Source of the DNA: Rhodopseudomonas palustris
GTDB lineage: Bacteria; Pseudomonadota; Alphaproteobacteria; Rhizobiales; Xanthobacteraceae
NCBI RefSeq assembly: GCF_003591005.1
Contig: NZ_QYYD01000008.1
Location: 141,230 to 205,229, forward strand
Direction of reading: 5' to 3'
DNA length: 64,000 bases
Made by a program: the position numbers and the translations under genes. Below are positions 46,644 through 55,789 of the stretch, one piece after another. The notes below the pieces were generated by a model, which did no database searches, was not told the DNA's origin, and saw only the letters and a list, made by a program, of their open reading frames with translations. Each line of letters starts with the position of its first letter. Positions within the stretch are counted from its first letter, which is position 1.

Positions 46644-47876
46644 TCAACTGACTGCATTCCGCGCCGTCGGCGCTGTCGAGGGGCCGACTTCGGCAATGGT
46701 CTCCTCGGCGATCCAGCGGGTCACGGCGCGGAGGTCGCCGCCGCTCTGTTCGAAAACGCGGAGCTGCGCATCGGCGGAACTGCCGCGTCGCAGGATGTTG
46801 CGACAGGCCGCAACCTCCTCCTCGCAACCGAGCACGGCGGCGTCCTCGCGGACCAGCTCGATCGTCCGGTCGAGCGCTTCGGCGAGCGGGATCGCACCGT
46901 CACGTGAGGCAAAGCTGCAGCCAGTCCCGTAGCGCTGCGCCCGCCATTTATTCTCCACCGCGATCGCCCGCTCGACGGCATCGACCTTCGGCGTTTCCGG
47001 CATTTCACCGATATGCCGCACCAAAGCCCGATACAGGCAGGCGATCGACACCGCATCGTCGAGCCGCGTGCACACGTCGGGCGCGCGCAGCTCAAGGGTT
47101 GGATGCCGAAAGGACGGACGGATCGCCCACCAGACATGGGTCTCGTCGGGCATCACGCCGGATTTGACCAACGCGTTGATGTAGTCCTCGTAGCCGCGCT
47201 GGTCTTCGAACAGCTCCGGCAGGCCGGTGCGCGGCAGCTCGCTGTAGGCGGCGAGCCGGTAGCCGCGCAGGCCGGTATCTTCCGAATTCCAGAACGGCGA
47301 CGAGGTCGACAGCGCCAGGAACAGCGGCAGATGCGGGATCATCGCGCACATCACGGCGAACCGCTTGTCGGGCTCGGGGGTCTGCACGTGCACGTGCATG
47401 CCGCACAACATGTTGCGGTGTCCGATGATCTGCAGATCCTCGAGCATCTCGAAATAGCGCGGCTTCGGACTCGGCTGCGACGCCCGCCACGAGGCGGTCG
47501 GGTGCGTGCTGCAGGCCATGATGGCAAGGCCGTATTGCGCGGCGACGGCGGCGACCTCGCGGCGCAGGAAGCGCAGTTCTTCGCGCGCATCCTTCGGGTC
47601 GACATGGACGTTGGTGGCGACCTCGATCTGCGCCTGCAGCATTTCGCGCATCACCTGTCCACCAGTCGACCAGTTCGCCGCCTCGAACAGTTCGTTGGGC
47701 GTCAGTACAGCGGCCTCGCCGGTTGCCGCGTCGGCGAGGAAGTACTCCTCCTCGATGCCGAACGAGTAGCCGGCCGAGACCGTGTCGACCCCCGCCGCCG
47801 AACGGATGACGAGATGGCGGTGATCGCCGCTCAGATGAAGCCGCAGCCGCTCGATGATCTTCGGATCAAATTGCAT
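46644..47876 (-). CDS. YbdK/GCS2-type carboxylate-amine ligase
   Basis: 410 residues of the glutamate-cysteine ligase type 2 fold: FGIEEEYFLAD near the N-terminus (GIEEE Mg/ATP site), AQIEVATNVH, GHRNMLCGMHVHVQ and RPSFRHPTLELRAPDVC. Such enzymes form gamma-glutamyl or other carboxylate-amine bonds. ATG 47876 overlaps the stop of the AsnO-like gene by 11 bases, so the two are coupled. The partner enzymes suggest an amidated peptide product rather than glutathione. Confidence 0.9.
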   Translation of the reverse strand: MQFDPKIIERLRLHLSGDHRHLVIRSAAGVDTVSAGYSFGIEEEYFLADAATGEAAVLTPNELFEAANWSTGGQVMREMLQAQIEVATNVHVDPKDAREELRFLRREVAAVAAQYGLAIMACSTHPTASWRASQPSPKPRYFEMLEDLQIIGHRNMLCGMHVHVQTPEPDKRFAVMCAMIPHLPLFLALSTSSPFWNSEDTGLRGYRLAAYSELPRTGLPELFEDQRGYEDYINALVKSGVMPDETHVWWAIRPSFRHPTLELRAPDVCTRLDDAVSIACLYRALVRHIGEMPETPKVDAVERAIAVENKWRAQRYGTGCSFASRDGAIPLAEALDRTIELVREDAAVLGCEEEVAACRNILRRGSSADAQLRVFEQSGGDLRAVTRWIAEETIAEVGPSTAPTARNAVS

Positions 47877-49644
47877 GTTCTTGCAACCATGCTTCAAGCA
47901 GAGCCGCCTGCCACAGCCGGGAATGACCTTTCGGGCTCTTCTCCGCCTCGGGATTGTCCAGCATGTGATCGACGAATTCACGCCGGTACAGCCCGCGTTC
48001 GCGCGCTGCGGGGGAATTCAGCACATCCCGGACATAATCGAGAAATTCTCCGCGGAGATGCCGCAAAGACGGTACCGGGAAGTAACCCTTGGGTCGGTCG
48101 ATCACCTCCGCCGGCAGCAACGACCGCGCCGCCTGCTTGACGATGTATTTGCCGCCGTCGGCGACCTTGAGCCGCGACGGCATGCGCGCGGCGAGCTCGA
48201 CGACCTCGTGATCGAGGAACGGCACTCGCGCTTCCAGGCCGTGCGCCATCGTCATGTTGTCGACACGCTTGACCGGATCGTCGACCATCATGATTTCCGC
48301 GTCGATTTGCAGCGCCTTGTCGACGGCGGATGTCGCGCCGGTTCGGGCGAAGAACGATTCGACGAAGGCCGTACTGTGATCGTCTTCGACATCCTCCGCC
48401 AGCAATCTGCGCAGATCGTCCTGCTGCCAGTCGAAGTAGGAATCGCGATACTGCTGGGTGGCGTCGTTCGTCGTCAGGAACGACGGATACCAACTATAGC
48501 CGCCGAAAATCTCGTCGGCGCCCTGCCCGCTCTGCACCACGCGGACGCGCTTGGCGACTTCGCGCGACAGCAGGTAGAACGCGACCGAATCGTGGCTGAC
48601 CATCGGCTCCGACATCGCGCGGATCGCGTCCGGCAACACGCCGAGCGCCTCGCTGCCGTCGATGCGGATCTGTTCGTGCTCGGTGCCGAAATGTCTGGCA
48701 ACGATGTCCGAGTAGTAGAACTCATCGCCGCTCTGGCCGCCGACGCTGTCGAACCCGATCGAAAAGGTGCGAACGCTGCCGTGCCCCAGCTTGGCCAGCA
48801 GCGCAACGATCAGCGACGAATCGAGGCCGCCCGACAGCAGCACGCCGACCGGCACGTCGGCAACGCGGCGCCGATCGACCGCTGCCAGCATCGCGTCATT
48901 GACGGCCTCGGCCCATTCCTGCTCGCTGAGCTGGCGGTCGCCGGAGCGCTCGCCGACCGTGAACTGCCAATAGCGTTCGGTCTTGCGCGTGCCGTCCGGC
49001 TCGATGGTCAAGATGGTCGCGGGTTCCAGCTTCCTGACGCCCTTGAGGATGGTGCGCGGCGCCGGCACGGCAGCGTGGAAGCTGAAGAAATGCTGCAGCG
49101 CGACCGGATCGAGCGTGCGATCGACGCCGCCCACGGCGAGCAGCGCCGGCAGGCTGGACGCGAAACGGAAGAAGCCGTCGCCCTCGGTGTAGTACAGCGG
49201 CTTGATGCCGAGGCGATCGCGGACTAGCACCACGCGGCCGCTGTCGCGCTCCCACAGCGCGAAGGCAAACATGCCCTTGAACCGCCGCACGCACTCCACA
49301 CCCCAGGCATGGTACGCCTTGATGATGACTTCGGTGTCGCCTTCGGAGAAGAACCGATAGCCCTTGCCCTCCAGCTCCGCCCTCAAGTCGCGGAAATTAT
49401 AGATGCAGCCGTTGAAGACGATGCCGAGACCGAGTTCGTTGTCGATCATCGGCTGTTGCGAGGTCGACGACTGATCCAGAATGGCGAGACGACGATGGCC
49501 GAATGCCATCGAGCCGTGCTCCAAGCCGTGCGCGAACACGCCTTCCGCATCCGGACCGCGCGATTGCATCGACCGCGTCATCGTCCAGAATTCCGGAAAC
49601 CGAACCTCACCTCGGGTGCGGATTTCTCCGCAGATACCACACAT
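47866..49644 (-). CDS. AsnB/AsnO-type glutamine amidotransferase
   Basis: 592 residues: class II glutaminase domain starting MCGICGEI (nucleophile C2) with VFNGCIYNFRDLR, then a synthetase domain with the pyrophosphate loop SGGLDSS and GADEIFGGYSWYP. It matches the amidotransferases of the N-acetylglutaminylglutamine amide (NAGGN) osmolyte group closely, but the partner synthetase Ngg is not adjacent. The start was set at 49644 so that Cys follows Met. Confidence 0.9.
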   Translation of the reverse strand: MCGICGEIRTRGEVRFPEFWTMTRSMQSRGPDAEGVFAHGLEHGSMAFGHRRLAILDQSSTSQQPMIDNELGLGIVFNGCIYNFRDLRAELEGKGYRFFSEGDTEVIIKAYHAWGVECVRRFKGMFAFALWERDSGRVVLVRDRLGIKPLYYTEGDGFFRFASSLPALLAVGGVDRTLDPVALQHFFSFHAAVPAPRTILKGVRKLEPATILTIEPDGTRKTERYWQFTVGERSGDRQLSEQEWAEAVNDAMLAAVDRRRVADVPVGVLLSGGLDSSLIVALLAKLGHGSVRTFSIGFDSVGGQSGDEFYYSDIVARHFGTEHEQIRIDGSEALGVLPDAIRAMSEPMVSHDSVAFYLLSREVAKRVRVVQSGQGADEIFGGYSWYPSFLTTNDATQQYRDSYFDWQQDDLRRLLAEDVEDDHSTAFVESFFARTGATSAVDKALQIDAEIMMVDDPVKRVDNMTMAHGLEARVPFLDHEVVELAARMPSRLKVADGGKYIVKQAARSLLPAEVIDRPKGYFPVPSLRHLRGEFLDYVRDVLNSPAARERGLYRREFVDHMLDNPEAEKSPKGHSRLWQAALLEAWLQEHAI

Positions 49645-49671
49645 CTCCAAAGGCCTCGCTTTGCTACTTTT

Positions 49672-50496
49672 TCAGGCGCGCGCGATAACCTTTTGAGCAG
49701 CCCGATGTTCCGATTTCATCTCGGGTTCATCCGGCATGAAGGCCAGCAGTTCAACTTGATGTGCAGAGCGCGACAACAAGACGTGATTGTTGGGAACCTC
49801 TGTCCAGGTCGGTTCGCCGTCATACGGCTCTGAAGCGACGATCAAGCGATCGCCGGCCTGCCTATAGTACAACGAGTTCGCCGTGTCGTTTTCTGCGAAG
49901 CGAAAAGCATAGAGTTCGTGACCATTGGCAAGGGCCGCGGTGAACCGCATGCGCTCGCGCAGGCCACTCTCGTTGAGCAGCGCGCGGAGCCTTGTCATCA
50001 CGTCGCGCGTCGCGGCAATTGGATCCTCGTCGATCCCAGCCCCCATGATGGCCAGGAACAGCGCCTCCGAATCCGTATTGCCGTTACGCGACGGATACAA
50101 GGCATCTGGTATCATCGCCTCGATACGACGCCGCAGCCTGCTCCAACTGCCGACAAAGCCGTTGTGCATGAACATCCAACGTCCGCAGGCGAACGGATGA
50201 CAATTCTGACGGGTCACCGGCGTGCCGGTGGCCGCGCGCACATGTGCAAAGAACATATGCGATTGCAGGTGCCGGCAGAGATAGCGCAAATTCTCGTCCG
50301 ACCAGGCCGGCCGCGTCTCGCGATACAGCCCTGGCTCGGGATGCACGCCATACCAGCCGAGTCCGAAGCCGTCGCCATTGGTGGGCCCAGCCGATTCGCG
50401 GGCCCGCAGACTTTGCGTGATCAGCGAATGCACCGGCTCGGTGACATAGTTCTCGAAGAGAGTGGCCTCTCCCCGATAGGCAATCCAACGACACAT
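49672..50496 (-). CDS. EgtC/YafJ-like class II glutamine amidotransferase
   Basis: 274 residues beginning MCRWIAYRG (C2 nucleophile), with GDGFGLGWYG, HVRAATGTPVTRQNCHPF and FMHNGFVG. Single-domain class II amidotransferases of this type either supply ammonia or hydrolyse gamma-glutamyl amides (EgtC). It ends 27 bases before the AsnO-like start and is first gene of the three-gene operon. Confidence 0.88.
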   Translation of the reverse strand: MCRWIAYRGEATLFENYVTEPVHSLITQSLRARESAGPTNGDGFGLGWYGVHPEPGLYRETRPAWSDENLRYLCRHLQSHMFFAHVRAATGTPVTRQNCHPFACGRWMFMHNGFVGSWSRLRRRIEAMIPDALYPSRNGNTDSEALFLAIMGAGIDEDPIAATRDVMTRLRALLNESGLRERMRFTAALANGHELYAFRFAENDTANSLYYRQAGDRLIVASEPYDGEPTWTEVPNNHVLLSRSAHQVELLAFMPDEPEMKSEHRAAQKVIARA

Positions 50497-50680
50497 CGGA
50501 ACCTCGGAATGATGCGCGCAGGATTCCTCGCCCGCCGGAGGCGCGGCGCTGCGCGTCGAGGATCAATCGCCGCAACCGGCTCGGGTTCCGCGCTCCTCAC
50601 GCATAGGAACGTCAAGCTCTGCGCATCATTGAGCAGTGGAGCGAGCCGAGCGAGCGACGACACTCACGCAGGAGGCCATC

Positions 50681-50854
50681 ATGTCGAAACTTCCGCCTAT
50701 TCCGCCGGAGCAGCGCAGCGACAAGGGCCCAGGATCGGACCCGCAGGTTGAGGCCAAAGACACGGTGCCAGGCCGCGAGAATTTCGACAGCCAAGGCCGC
50801 CAGGGTAACATCAAGCAGAACACCACCAATAAGGGTTATCAGCAGGACCGATGA
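50681..50854 (+). CDS. Small hypothetical protein, common in Rhizobiales
   Basis: 57 residues, hydrophilic and probably disordered: SKLPPIPPEQRSDKG ... NIKQNTTNKGYQQDR. The GGAGG before ATG 50681 is strong. Function unknown; conservation of the ending (GNIKQNTTN) in related bacteria is from memory. Confidence 0.72.
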   Translation: MSKLPPIPPEQRSDKGPGSDPQVEAKDTVPGRENFDSQGRQGNIKQNTTNKGYQQDR

Positions 50855-50907
50855 TCAGGCGCTCGTCCGATGTTCGTTTGTGCAGCCAATACGAAACGGG
50901 GCGATCC

Positions 50908-51426
50908 ATGAAGCGGGCCGGGATGGTTGCGGACACCTACCCGTTTCCGGCGTCGGCCGGCGTGCTGTTCGGCCTCGGGCTCGGCGGCTTCTTCGACGGC
51001 ATTGTGCTGCATCAACTGCTGCAATGGCACCACATGCTGAGCGGCTGGTATCCGGTTAACACGCTCGACAACCTCGCGCTGAACACGACCTGGGACGGCA
51101 TCTTCCACAGCCTGACCTATCTCTTCCTCGTCGGCGGCCTGTTCGTCGCTTGGCGCGCCTCGCAACGTGCGCGGTTGCGCTGGTCGAGCGTGCGCTTCGT
51201 CGGCCTGTTGCTGATCGGCTGGGGCTTGTTCAACGTCGTTGAAGGCGTGATCGATCACCAGATCCTCGGCATTCACCGCGTCAACGAAACCGTGCCGGAA
51301 GCACAGCGCATTTATTGGGACATCGGCGTTCTCGCCTGGGGCGCCGCGATGCTCGTCGGCGGCTGGCTGATGGCCCGCAGTCATGCAGGACCAGGCAGTG
51401 CCGATCTCGTCTCCCGACCGCAGTAG
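50908..51426 (+). CDS. DUF2243 membrane protein
   Basis: 172 residues with four to five hydrophobic segments (VLFGLGLGGFFDGIVLHQLLQWHHM, LFLVGGLFVAW, LLIGWGLFNVVEG, GAAMLVGGWLMA). The FDGIVLHQLLQWHHM and VEGVIDHQILGIHRV stretches are diagnostic of DUF2243, with conserved His suggesting metal binding. Function unknown. Confidence 0.85.
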   Translation: MKRAGMVADTYPFPASAGVLFGLGLGGFFDGIVLHQLLQWHHMLSGWYPVNTLDNLALNTTWDGIFHSLTYLFLVGGLFVAWRASQRARLRWSSVRFVGLLLIGWGLFNVVEGVIDHQILGIHRVNETVPEAQRIYWDIGVLAWGAAMLVGGWLMARSHAGPGSADLVSRPQ

Positions 51427-51692
51427 GCCTCACGCGCGCCGCATTCCATCGGTGCTTATCTATGTCGGCTTTGCCGCACTGAGTACACTCGCCACCTTCC
51501 CCGCTTGGCGAGTCTACGCCTTCGGCCTCAACTTGGACGATCTGCTACGCTTGCGCTGTTTCTGACCGTTTTATGTGCATGTGCACGCCCTGCTGCACAG
51601 TGAGGGTGGCGAGCTGTCATTTTGCAACGCCGGTATTTCTGCTAAGAGGTCGCCAGGGCCGTACTTGGGGGCCGAGTGGGAATGAGCGTACC

Positions 51693-52997
51693 ATGCGAAT
51701 TGCAATGATTGGGACGGGCTATGTCGGCCTGGTGTCGGGGGCCTGCTTTGCCGATTTCGGCCATCACGTTACCTGCGTCGATAAGGATTCTAATAAAATC
51801 GCCGCCTTGCATCGCGGCCAGATTCCCATTTACGAGCCTGGATTGGACGAATTGGTCGCCACCAACGTCAAGGCCGGGCGTCTCGATTTCACGACCGATC
51901 TGACAGCCCCCGTCGGCGACGCGGACGCCGTGTTCATCGCGGTGGGAACGCCGTCGCGTCGTGGCGACGGCCATGCCGACCTCAGCTACGTCTATGCGGC
52001 GGCGCGCGAGATCGCCGCGGCATTGAAGGAGTTTACCGTCGTGGTGACCAAGTCGACCGTACCGGTTGGTACCGGCGACGAAGTCGAGCGGCTGATCCGC
52101 GAGACCAATCCCGGCGCCGACGCGGCCGTCGCCTCGAACCCGGAATTCCTGCGCGAGGGCGCGGCTATCCGCGACTTCAAATTTCCCGATCGAATTGTCA
52201 TCGGCACTTCGGACGAACGTGCCCGCAAGGTGCTCGGCGAGATCTATCGGCCGCTGTCGCTCAATCAGGGCCCGCTGATGTACACGGCGCGGCGCACCGC
52301 CGAACTGATCAAATACGCCGCGAACGCCTTCCTCGCGACCAAGATCACCTTCATCAACGAGATGGCGGATCTTTCGGAGAAAGTCGGCGCCGACGTCCAG
52401 GACGTCGCCCGCGGCATCGGCATGGACAACCGCATCGGTTCGAAGTTTCTGCACGCAGGTCCGGGTTTCGGCGGCTCATGTTTCCCCAAGGACACCCGCG
52501 CGATCGTGCAGACCGCACACGATCACGACGTACCGCTTCGCATCGTCGAAGCTGTGCTGTCCGTCAATGACAACCGCAAGCGCGCCATGGCTCGCAAAGT
52601 CTCGCACGCGCTCGGTGGCAATCTGCGCGGCAAGACGGTCGCGGTGCTCGGCCTGACCTTCAAACCGGACACCGACGACATGCGCGATGCGCCGTCGATT
52701 CCGCTGATCACCGGCCTGATCGACATGGGCGCAACCGTACGCGCCTTCGACCCGGTGGGTATGGCACAGGCCAAGGCTGAGCTTCCCGATATCACCTATT
52801 GCGAAGATGCCTATGATTGCGCGCAGGGCGCCGATGTGCTCGTGATCGTCACCGAGTGGGTGCAATTCCGTGCGCTCGATCTGCCGAAGCTCAAGGGCAC
52901 GATGAAGCAGCCGGTGATCGTCGACCTGCGCAACGTGTACCGGCCGGAAGAGATGGCCGAACACGGCTTCGCGTATCACGGGGTGGGACGCGGCTGA
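51693..52997 (+). CDS. UDP-glucose 6-dehydrogenase
   Basis: 434 residues: Rossmann start MRIAMIGTGYVGLVSG, NAD-linked AVGTPSRRGDG, catalytic Cys in GFGGSCFPKDT and C-terminal LGLTFKPDTDDMRDAPS. It makes UDP-glucuronate for polysaccharides. The start at 51693 matches the family N-terminus exactly. Confidence 0.95.
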   Translation: MRIAMIGTGYVGLVSGACFADFGHHVTCVDKDSNKIAALHRGQIPIYEPGLDELVATNVKAGRLDFTTDLTAPVGDADAVFIAVGTPSRRGDGHADLSYVYAAAREIAAALKEFTVVVTKSTVPVGTGDEVERLIRETNPGADAAVASNPEFLREGAAIRDFKFPDRIVIGTSDERARKVLGEIYRPLSLNQGPLMYTARRTAELIKYAANAFLATKITFINEMADLSEKVGADVQDVARGIGMDNRIGSKFLHAGPGFGGSCFPKDTRAIVQTAHDHDVPLRIVEAVLSVNDNRKRAMARKVSHALGGNLRGKTVAVLGLTFKPDTDDMRDAPSIPLITGLIDMGATVRAFDPVGMAQAKAELPDITYCEDAYDCAQGADVLVIVTEWVQFRALDLPKLKGTMKQPVIVDLRNVYRPEEMAEHGFAYHGVGRG

Positions 52998-53015
52998 AGT
53001 CGCAGCCTCACCACG

Positions 53016-53105
53016 CGTCATGCCCGGCCTCGTGCCGGGCATCCACGCCTTGCTGTCAGACATGCAGAAAAGGCGTGGATGGCCGGGACAAGCCCGGCCA
53101 TGACG
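53016..53105. repeat. Family C palindromic repeat
   Basis: CGTCATGCCCGGC and GCCCGGCCATGACG outer arms enclose ATCCACGCCT/AGGCGTGGAT. Another copy is at 60474-60564. It sits between the convergent UDP-glucose dehydrogenase and MetE-like genes. Confidence 0.8.
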
Positions 53106-53182
53106 GCACCGGAGAAGTACTCAGTTCAAACAAGCCGACAACAATGGCCGGCGCTGCTACGCCGGCCGATTGATGGCGAGGC

Positions 53183-54301
53183 TTACTTACCCCAGACTTC
53201 CTGCGCGACTTCCACCGCGAGGCGCAGCTTGTCCCACTGCTCCTGCTCGCTGAGGATGTTGCCTTCCTCGGTCGAGGCGAAGCCGCATTGCGGCGACACC
53301 GCGAGTTGCTCCAGCGGGGCGAACTTGGCGGCTTCTTCGAGACGGCGCTTGATGTCTTCCTTCTTCTCGAGTTCGCCGAATTTCGAGGTGATGACGCCGA
53401 CCACCACGACCTTGTTGCCCTTCGGCAAGAAGCGCAGCGGCTCGAAGCCGCCTGCGCGCTCGGAATCGTATTCGAGGAAGTAGCCGTCGTAGTTGATGCC
53501 GGCGAGCAACGTTTCGGCCACCGGCTCGTAGCCGCCCGAGGAGATCCAGGTCGAGCGGAAATTGCCGCGGCAGACATGCGTAGTGATCACCATGTCGGCG
53601 GGCCGGTCGGCGATCGCGTAGTTGATCACGCGGGCGTAGATCTGCTGCAGATTGTCCGGATCATCGCCGCGGGCACGGGCCTTCTCGAGTTCGTCCGGCG
53701 AGCACAGATACGCCCATACGGTGTCGTCGAACTGCAGATAGCGGCAGCCGGCGTCGTAGAACGCCTTGACGGCCTTGCGATAGGCCTTGGCCAGATCCTC
53801 GAAGAACACGTCGAGATCCGGGTAGACCTCCTTGGAGATCGCCTTGCGGCCGCCGCGGAAGTGCAGCACCGCCGGCGACGGGATGGTCATCTTGGCGGTG
53901 ACATGGGCGATGTCGGCGTGCTTCTTGAGAAAGCGGAAATGATCGAGCATCGGGTGGGTGTCGGAGAAATCGACCTTGCCGATGACGCGGATCGAATCGT
54001 TGCGGGTCTGCACGCCGGCGAACTGGATGCCGGTGTCAGGGTGATAGAGTTCGCAGCCGTCGAGATGGCTGAGGAAATCGAAATGCCACCACGAGCGGCG
54101 GAACTCGCCGTCGGTGGCGAGCTTGAGGCCGATCGCGGCCTGCTTGTGGACGACCTTCTCAATCTCGCTGTCCTCGATCTTCTTCAGATCGGCCGCGGTG
54201 ATTTCGCCCTTCTCCAGCTTGGCGCGCGCTTCCTTGATGCTTTGCGGGCGGAGCAGGCTGCCGACTTCGTCGGCGCGGAAGGGGGCTTTGGTTCTCTGCA
54301 T
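53183..54301 (-). CDS. MetE C-domain-like cobalamin-independent methyltransferase
   Basis: 372 residues resembling the C-terminal half of MetE: a barrel with DGEFRRSWWHFDF, HVTAKMTIPSPAVLHF, YLQFDDTVWAY and HVCRGNFRSTW (His/Cys zinc-type region) and SPQCGFAS (second Cys). Such short homologues act on methyl donors other than 5-methyl-THF-polyglutamate. It is the last gene of the liv operon, 20 bases after livF. Confidence 0.88.
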   Translation of the reverse strand: MQRTKAPFRADEVGSLLRPQSIKEARAKLEKGEITAADLKKIEDSEIEKVVHKQAAIGLKLATDGEFRRSWWHFDFLSHLDGCELYHPDTGIQFAGVQTRNDSIRVIGKVDFSDTHPMLDHFRFLKKHADIAHVTAKMTIPSPAVLHFRGGRKAISKEVYPDLDVFFEDLAKAYRKAVKAFYDAGCRYLQFDDTVWAYLCSPDELEKARARGDDPDNLQQIYARVINYAIADRPADMVITTHVCRGNFRSTWISSGGYEPVAETLLAGINYDGYFLEYDSERAGGFEPLRFLPKGNKVVVVGVITSKFGELEKKEDIKRRLEEAAKFAPLEQLAVSPQCGFASTEEGNILSEQEQWDKLRLAVEVAQEVWGK

Positions 54302-54321
54302 CGTCTCACTCCCAGGCAGGA

Positions 54322-55044
54322 TCAGCTCTTGGTGGCAGCGGCGCCGGAGACGCCGAGATAGCGTTCGAGTGTCGCCGGATCGTCCTTCAGCGCAGCGCTG
54401 GGCGCTTCGTGAACGATCGTTCCGCGCTCCAATATCACAACGCGGTCCGCGAGCCCGAGGATTTTTCGCGCATTCTGCTCGACGATGATCGAGCAGATGC
54501 CGCCGGAGCGCGTAATCGCGCCGATCGCTTTGAGAAGCTCGTCGACGATGATCGGCGCGAGGCCCTCGGTCGGCTCGTCGAGCAGCAGCAGCTTCGGATT
54601 GAGCGTCAGTGCGCGGCCGATCGCCAGCATCTGCTGTTCGCCGCCTGACAGCTGATTGCCGAAATTGCTGCGTCGCTCTTCGAGCCGTGGGAACATCTCG
54701 TAAATGCGCCCCACCGTCCACGGCCCGGGCCGCGCCACCGCGGTGAGGTTCTCCTCGACGGTGAGCGACTTGAAGATATTGCGCTCCTGCGGCACCCAGC
54801 CGATCCCGGCGCGCGCCCGCTGGTCCGGCCGCAGCGCGGTGATATCGACGCCGCCGAGAGCGATCCGGCCGGAGAAGCGCCGGGTGACGCCGACCAGCGA
54901 ATTGATCAGCGTGGTCTTGCCGGTGCCATTGCGGCCGAGCAGCGCCAGCACCTCGCCATCCGCGAGCCGCAACGACATGCCGGGGATCACGACGGCCTCG
55001 CCATAGCCGGCGCGCAATTTCTCGATCGTCAGCAGCTCAGACAT
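54322..55044 (-). CDS. livF: Branched-chain amino acid ABC ATPase LivF
   Basis: 240 residues: Walker A GRNGTGKTT, signature LSGGEQQML, Walker B LLLLDEPTEGLAP. Overlaps livG by eight bases. Works with LivG on the LivHM permease. Confidence 0.93.
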   Translation of the reverse strand: MSELLTIEKLRAGYGEAVVIPGMSLRLADGEVLALLGRNGTGKTTLINSLVGVTRRFSGRIALGGVDITALRPDQRARAGIGWVPQERNIFKSLTVEENLTAVARPGPWTVGRIYEMFPRLEERRSNFGNQLSGGEQQMLAIGRALTLNPKLLLLDEPTEGLAPIIVDELLKAIGAITRSGGICSIIVEQNARKILGLADRVVILERGTIVHEAPSAALKDDPATLERYLGVSGAAATKS

Positions 55045-55789
55045 CGGCGTCCTCGCCGAGATACACCGCCTTGACCTGCGGATCGCGTGCGACCTCGTCG
55101 GGCCGACCTTCGGTCAGAAGCGCACCGGAGACCAGCACGGAGATGCGGTCGGCGAACGAGAATACCAGGTCCATGTCGTGCTCGATCAGCAGCACGGTGA
55201 CGTCGCGCGGCAGATTGGCGACGGCGGCGAGGATATCGTGGCGCTCGCTCTCCGGTACGCCGGCGGCAGGTTCGTCGAGCAGCAGCACGCGCGGCTTGGT
55301 GGCGATCGCCACGGCGATCTCCAAGAGGCGCTGCTTGCCATAGGGCAAGCGGCCAGTCGGCTCGTTCATCACATCGAGCAGATGGAAGCGCGACAACGTC
55401 TCGGCGATCTCGTCGTTGATGTCGGCGCGGGTACCCATCCGCCGCCACCAGTCGCCGCCATGGCCGGACCGCTCCGACACCGCGAGGCCGATGGTCTCAA
55501 GCGGCGTCAGATCCGCATAGAGCTGATTGATCTGGAAGGTGCGCGACAGCCCGCGCAGCACGCGGCTGTGCACCGGCAGCGCGGTGATATCCTGGCCTTC
55601 GAGCAGAATGCGGCCGCCATTCGGCTTCAGCACGCCGGTGAGCAGGTTGATCACCGTCGTCTTGCCGGCGCCGTTCGGGCCGATCAGCGCGTGGCGTGCG
55701 CCGGGCGCAATGTTGAGAGACAAATTGCGGGTGACGTGGAGGCCGCCGAAATGCTTGTCGAGCCCGATGGTCTGCAGCGCGTAGCTCAT
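55037..55789 (-). CDS. livG: Branched-chain amino acid ABC ATPase LivG
   Basis: 250 residues: Walker A GPNGAGKTT, LivG-type LPYGKQRLLEIA in place of LSGGQ, Walker B VLLLDEPAAG. Its ATG overlaps the livM stop. Confidence 0.93.
   Translation of the reverse strand: MSYALQTIGLDKHFGGLHVTRNLSLNIAPGARHALIGPNGAGKTTVINLLTGVLKPNGGRILLEGQDITALPVHSRVLRGLSRTFQINQLYADLTPLETIGLAVSERSGHGGDWWRRMGTRADINDEIAETLSRFHLLDVMNEPTGRLPYGKQRLLEIAVAIATKPRVLLLDEPAAGVPESERHDILAAVANLPRDVTVLLIEHDMDLVFSFADRISVLVSGALLTEGRPDEVARDPQVKAVYLGEDADV

Noticed and set aside
47866..49644. Naming the AsnO-like gene as plain asparagine synthetase
   Set aside because: The sequence follows the NAGGN-type amidotransferase pattern and the neighbours are peptide-ligase genes, so housekeeping asparagine synthesis is less likely.
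51383..51565. A 60-codon plus-strand frame overlapping the end of the DUF2243 gene
   Set aside because: Overlap of over 40 bases with a real gene, no ribosome-binding site and no motifs.
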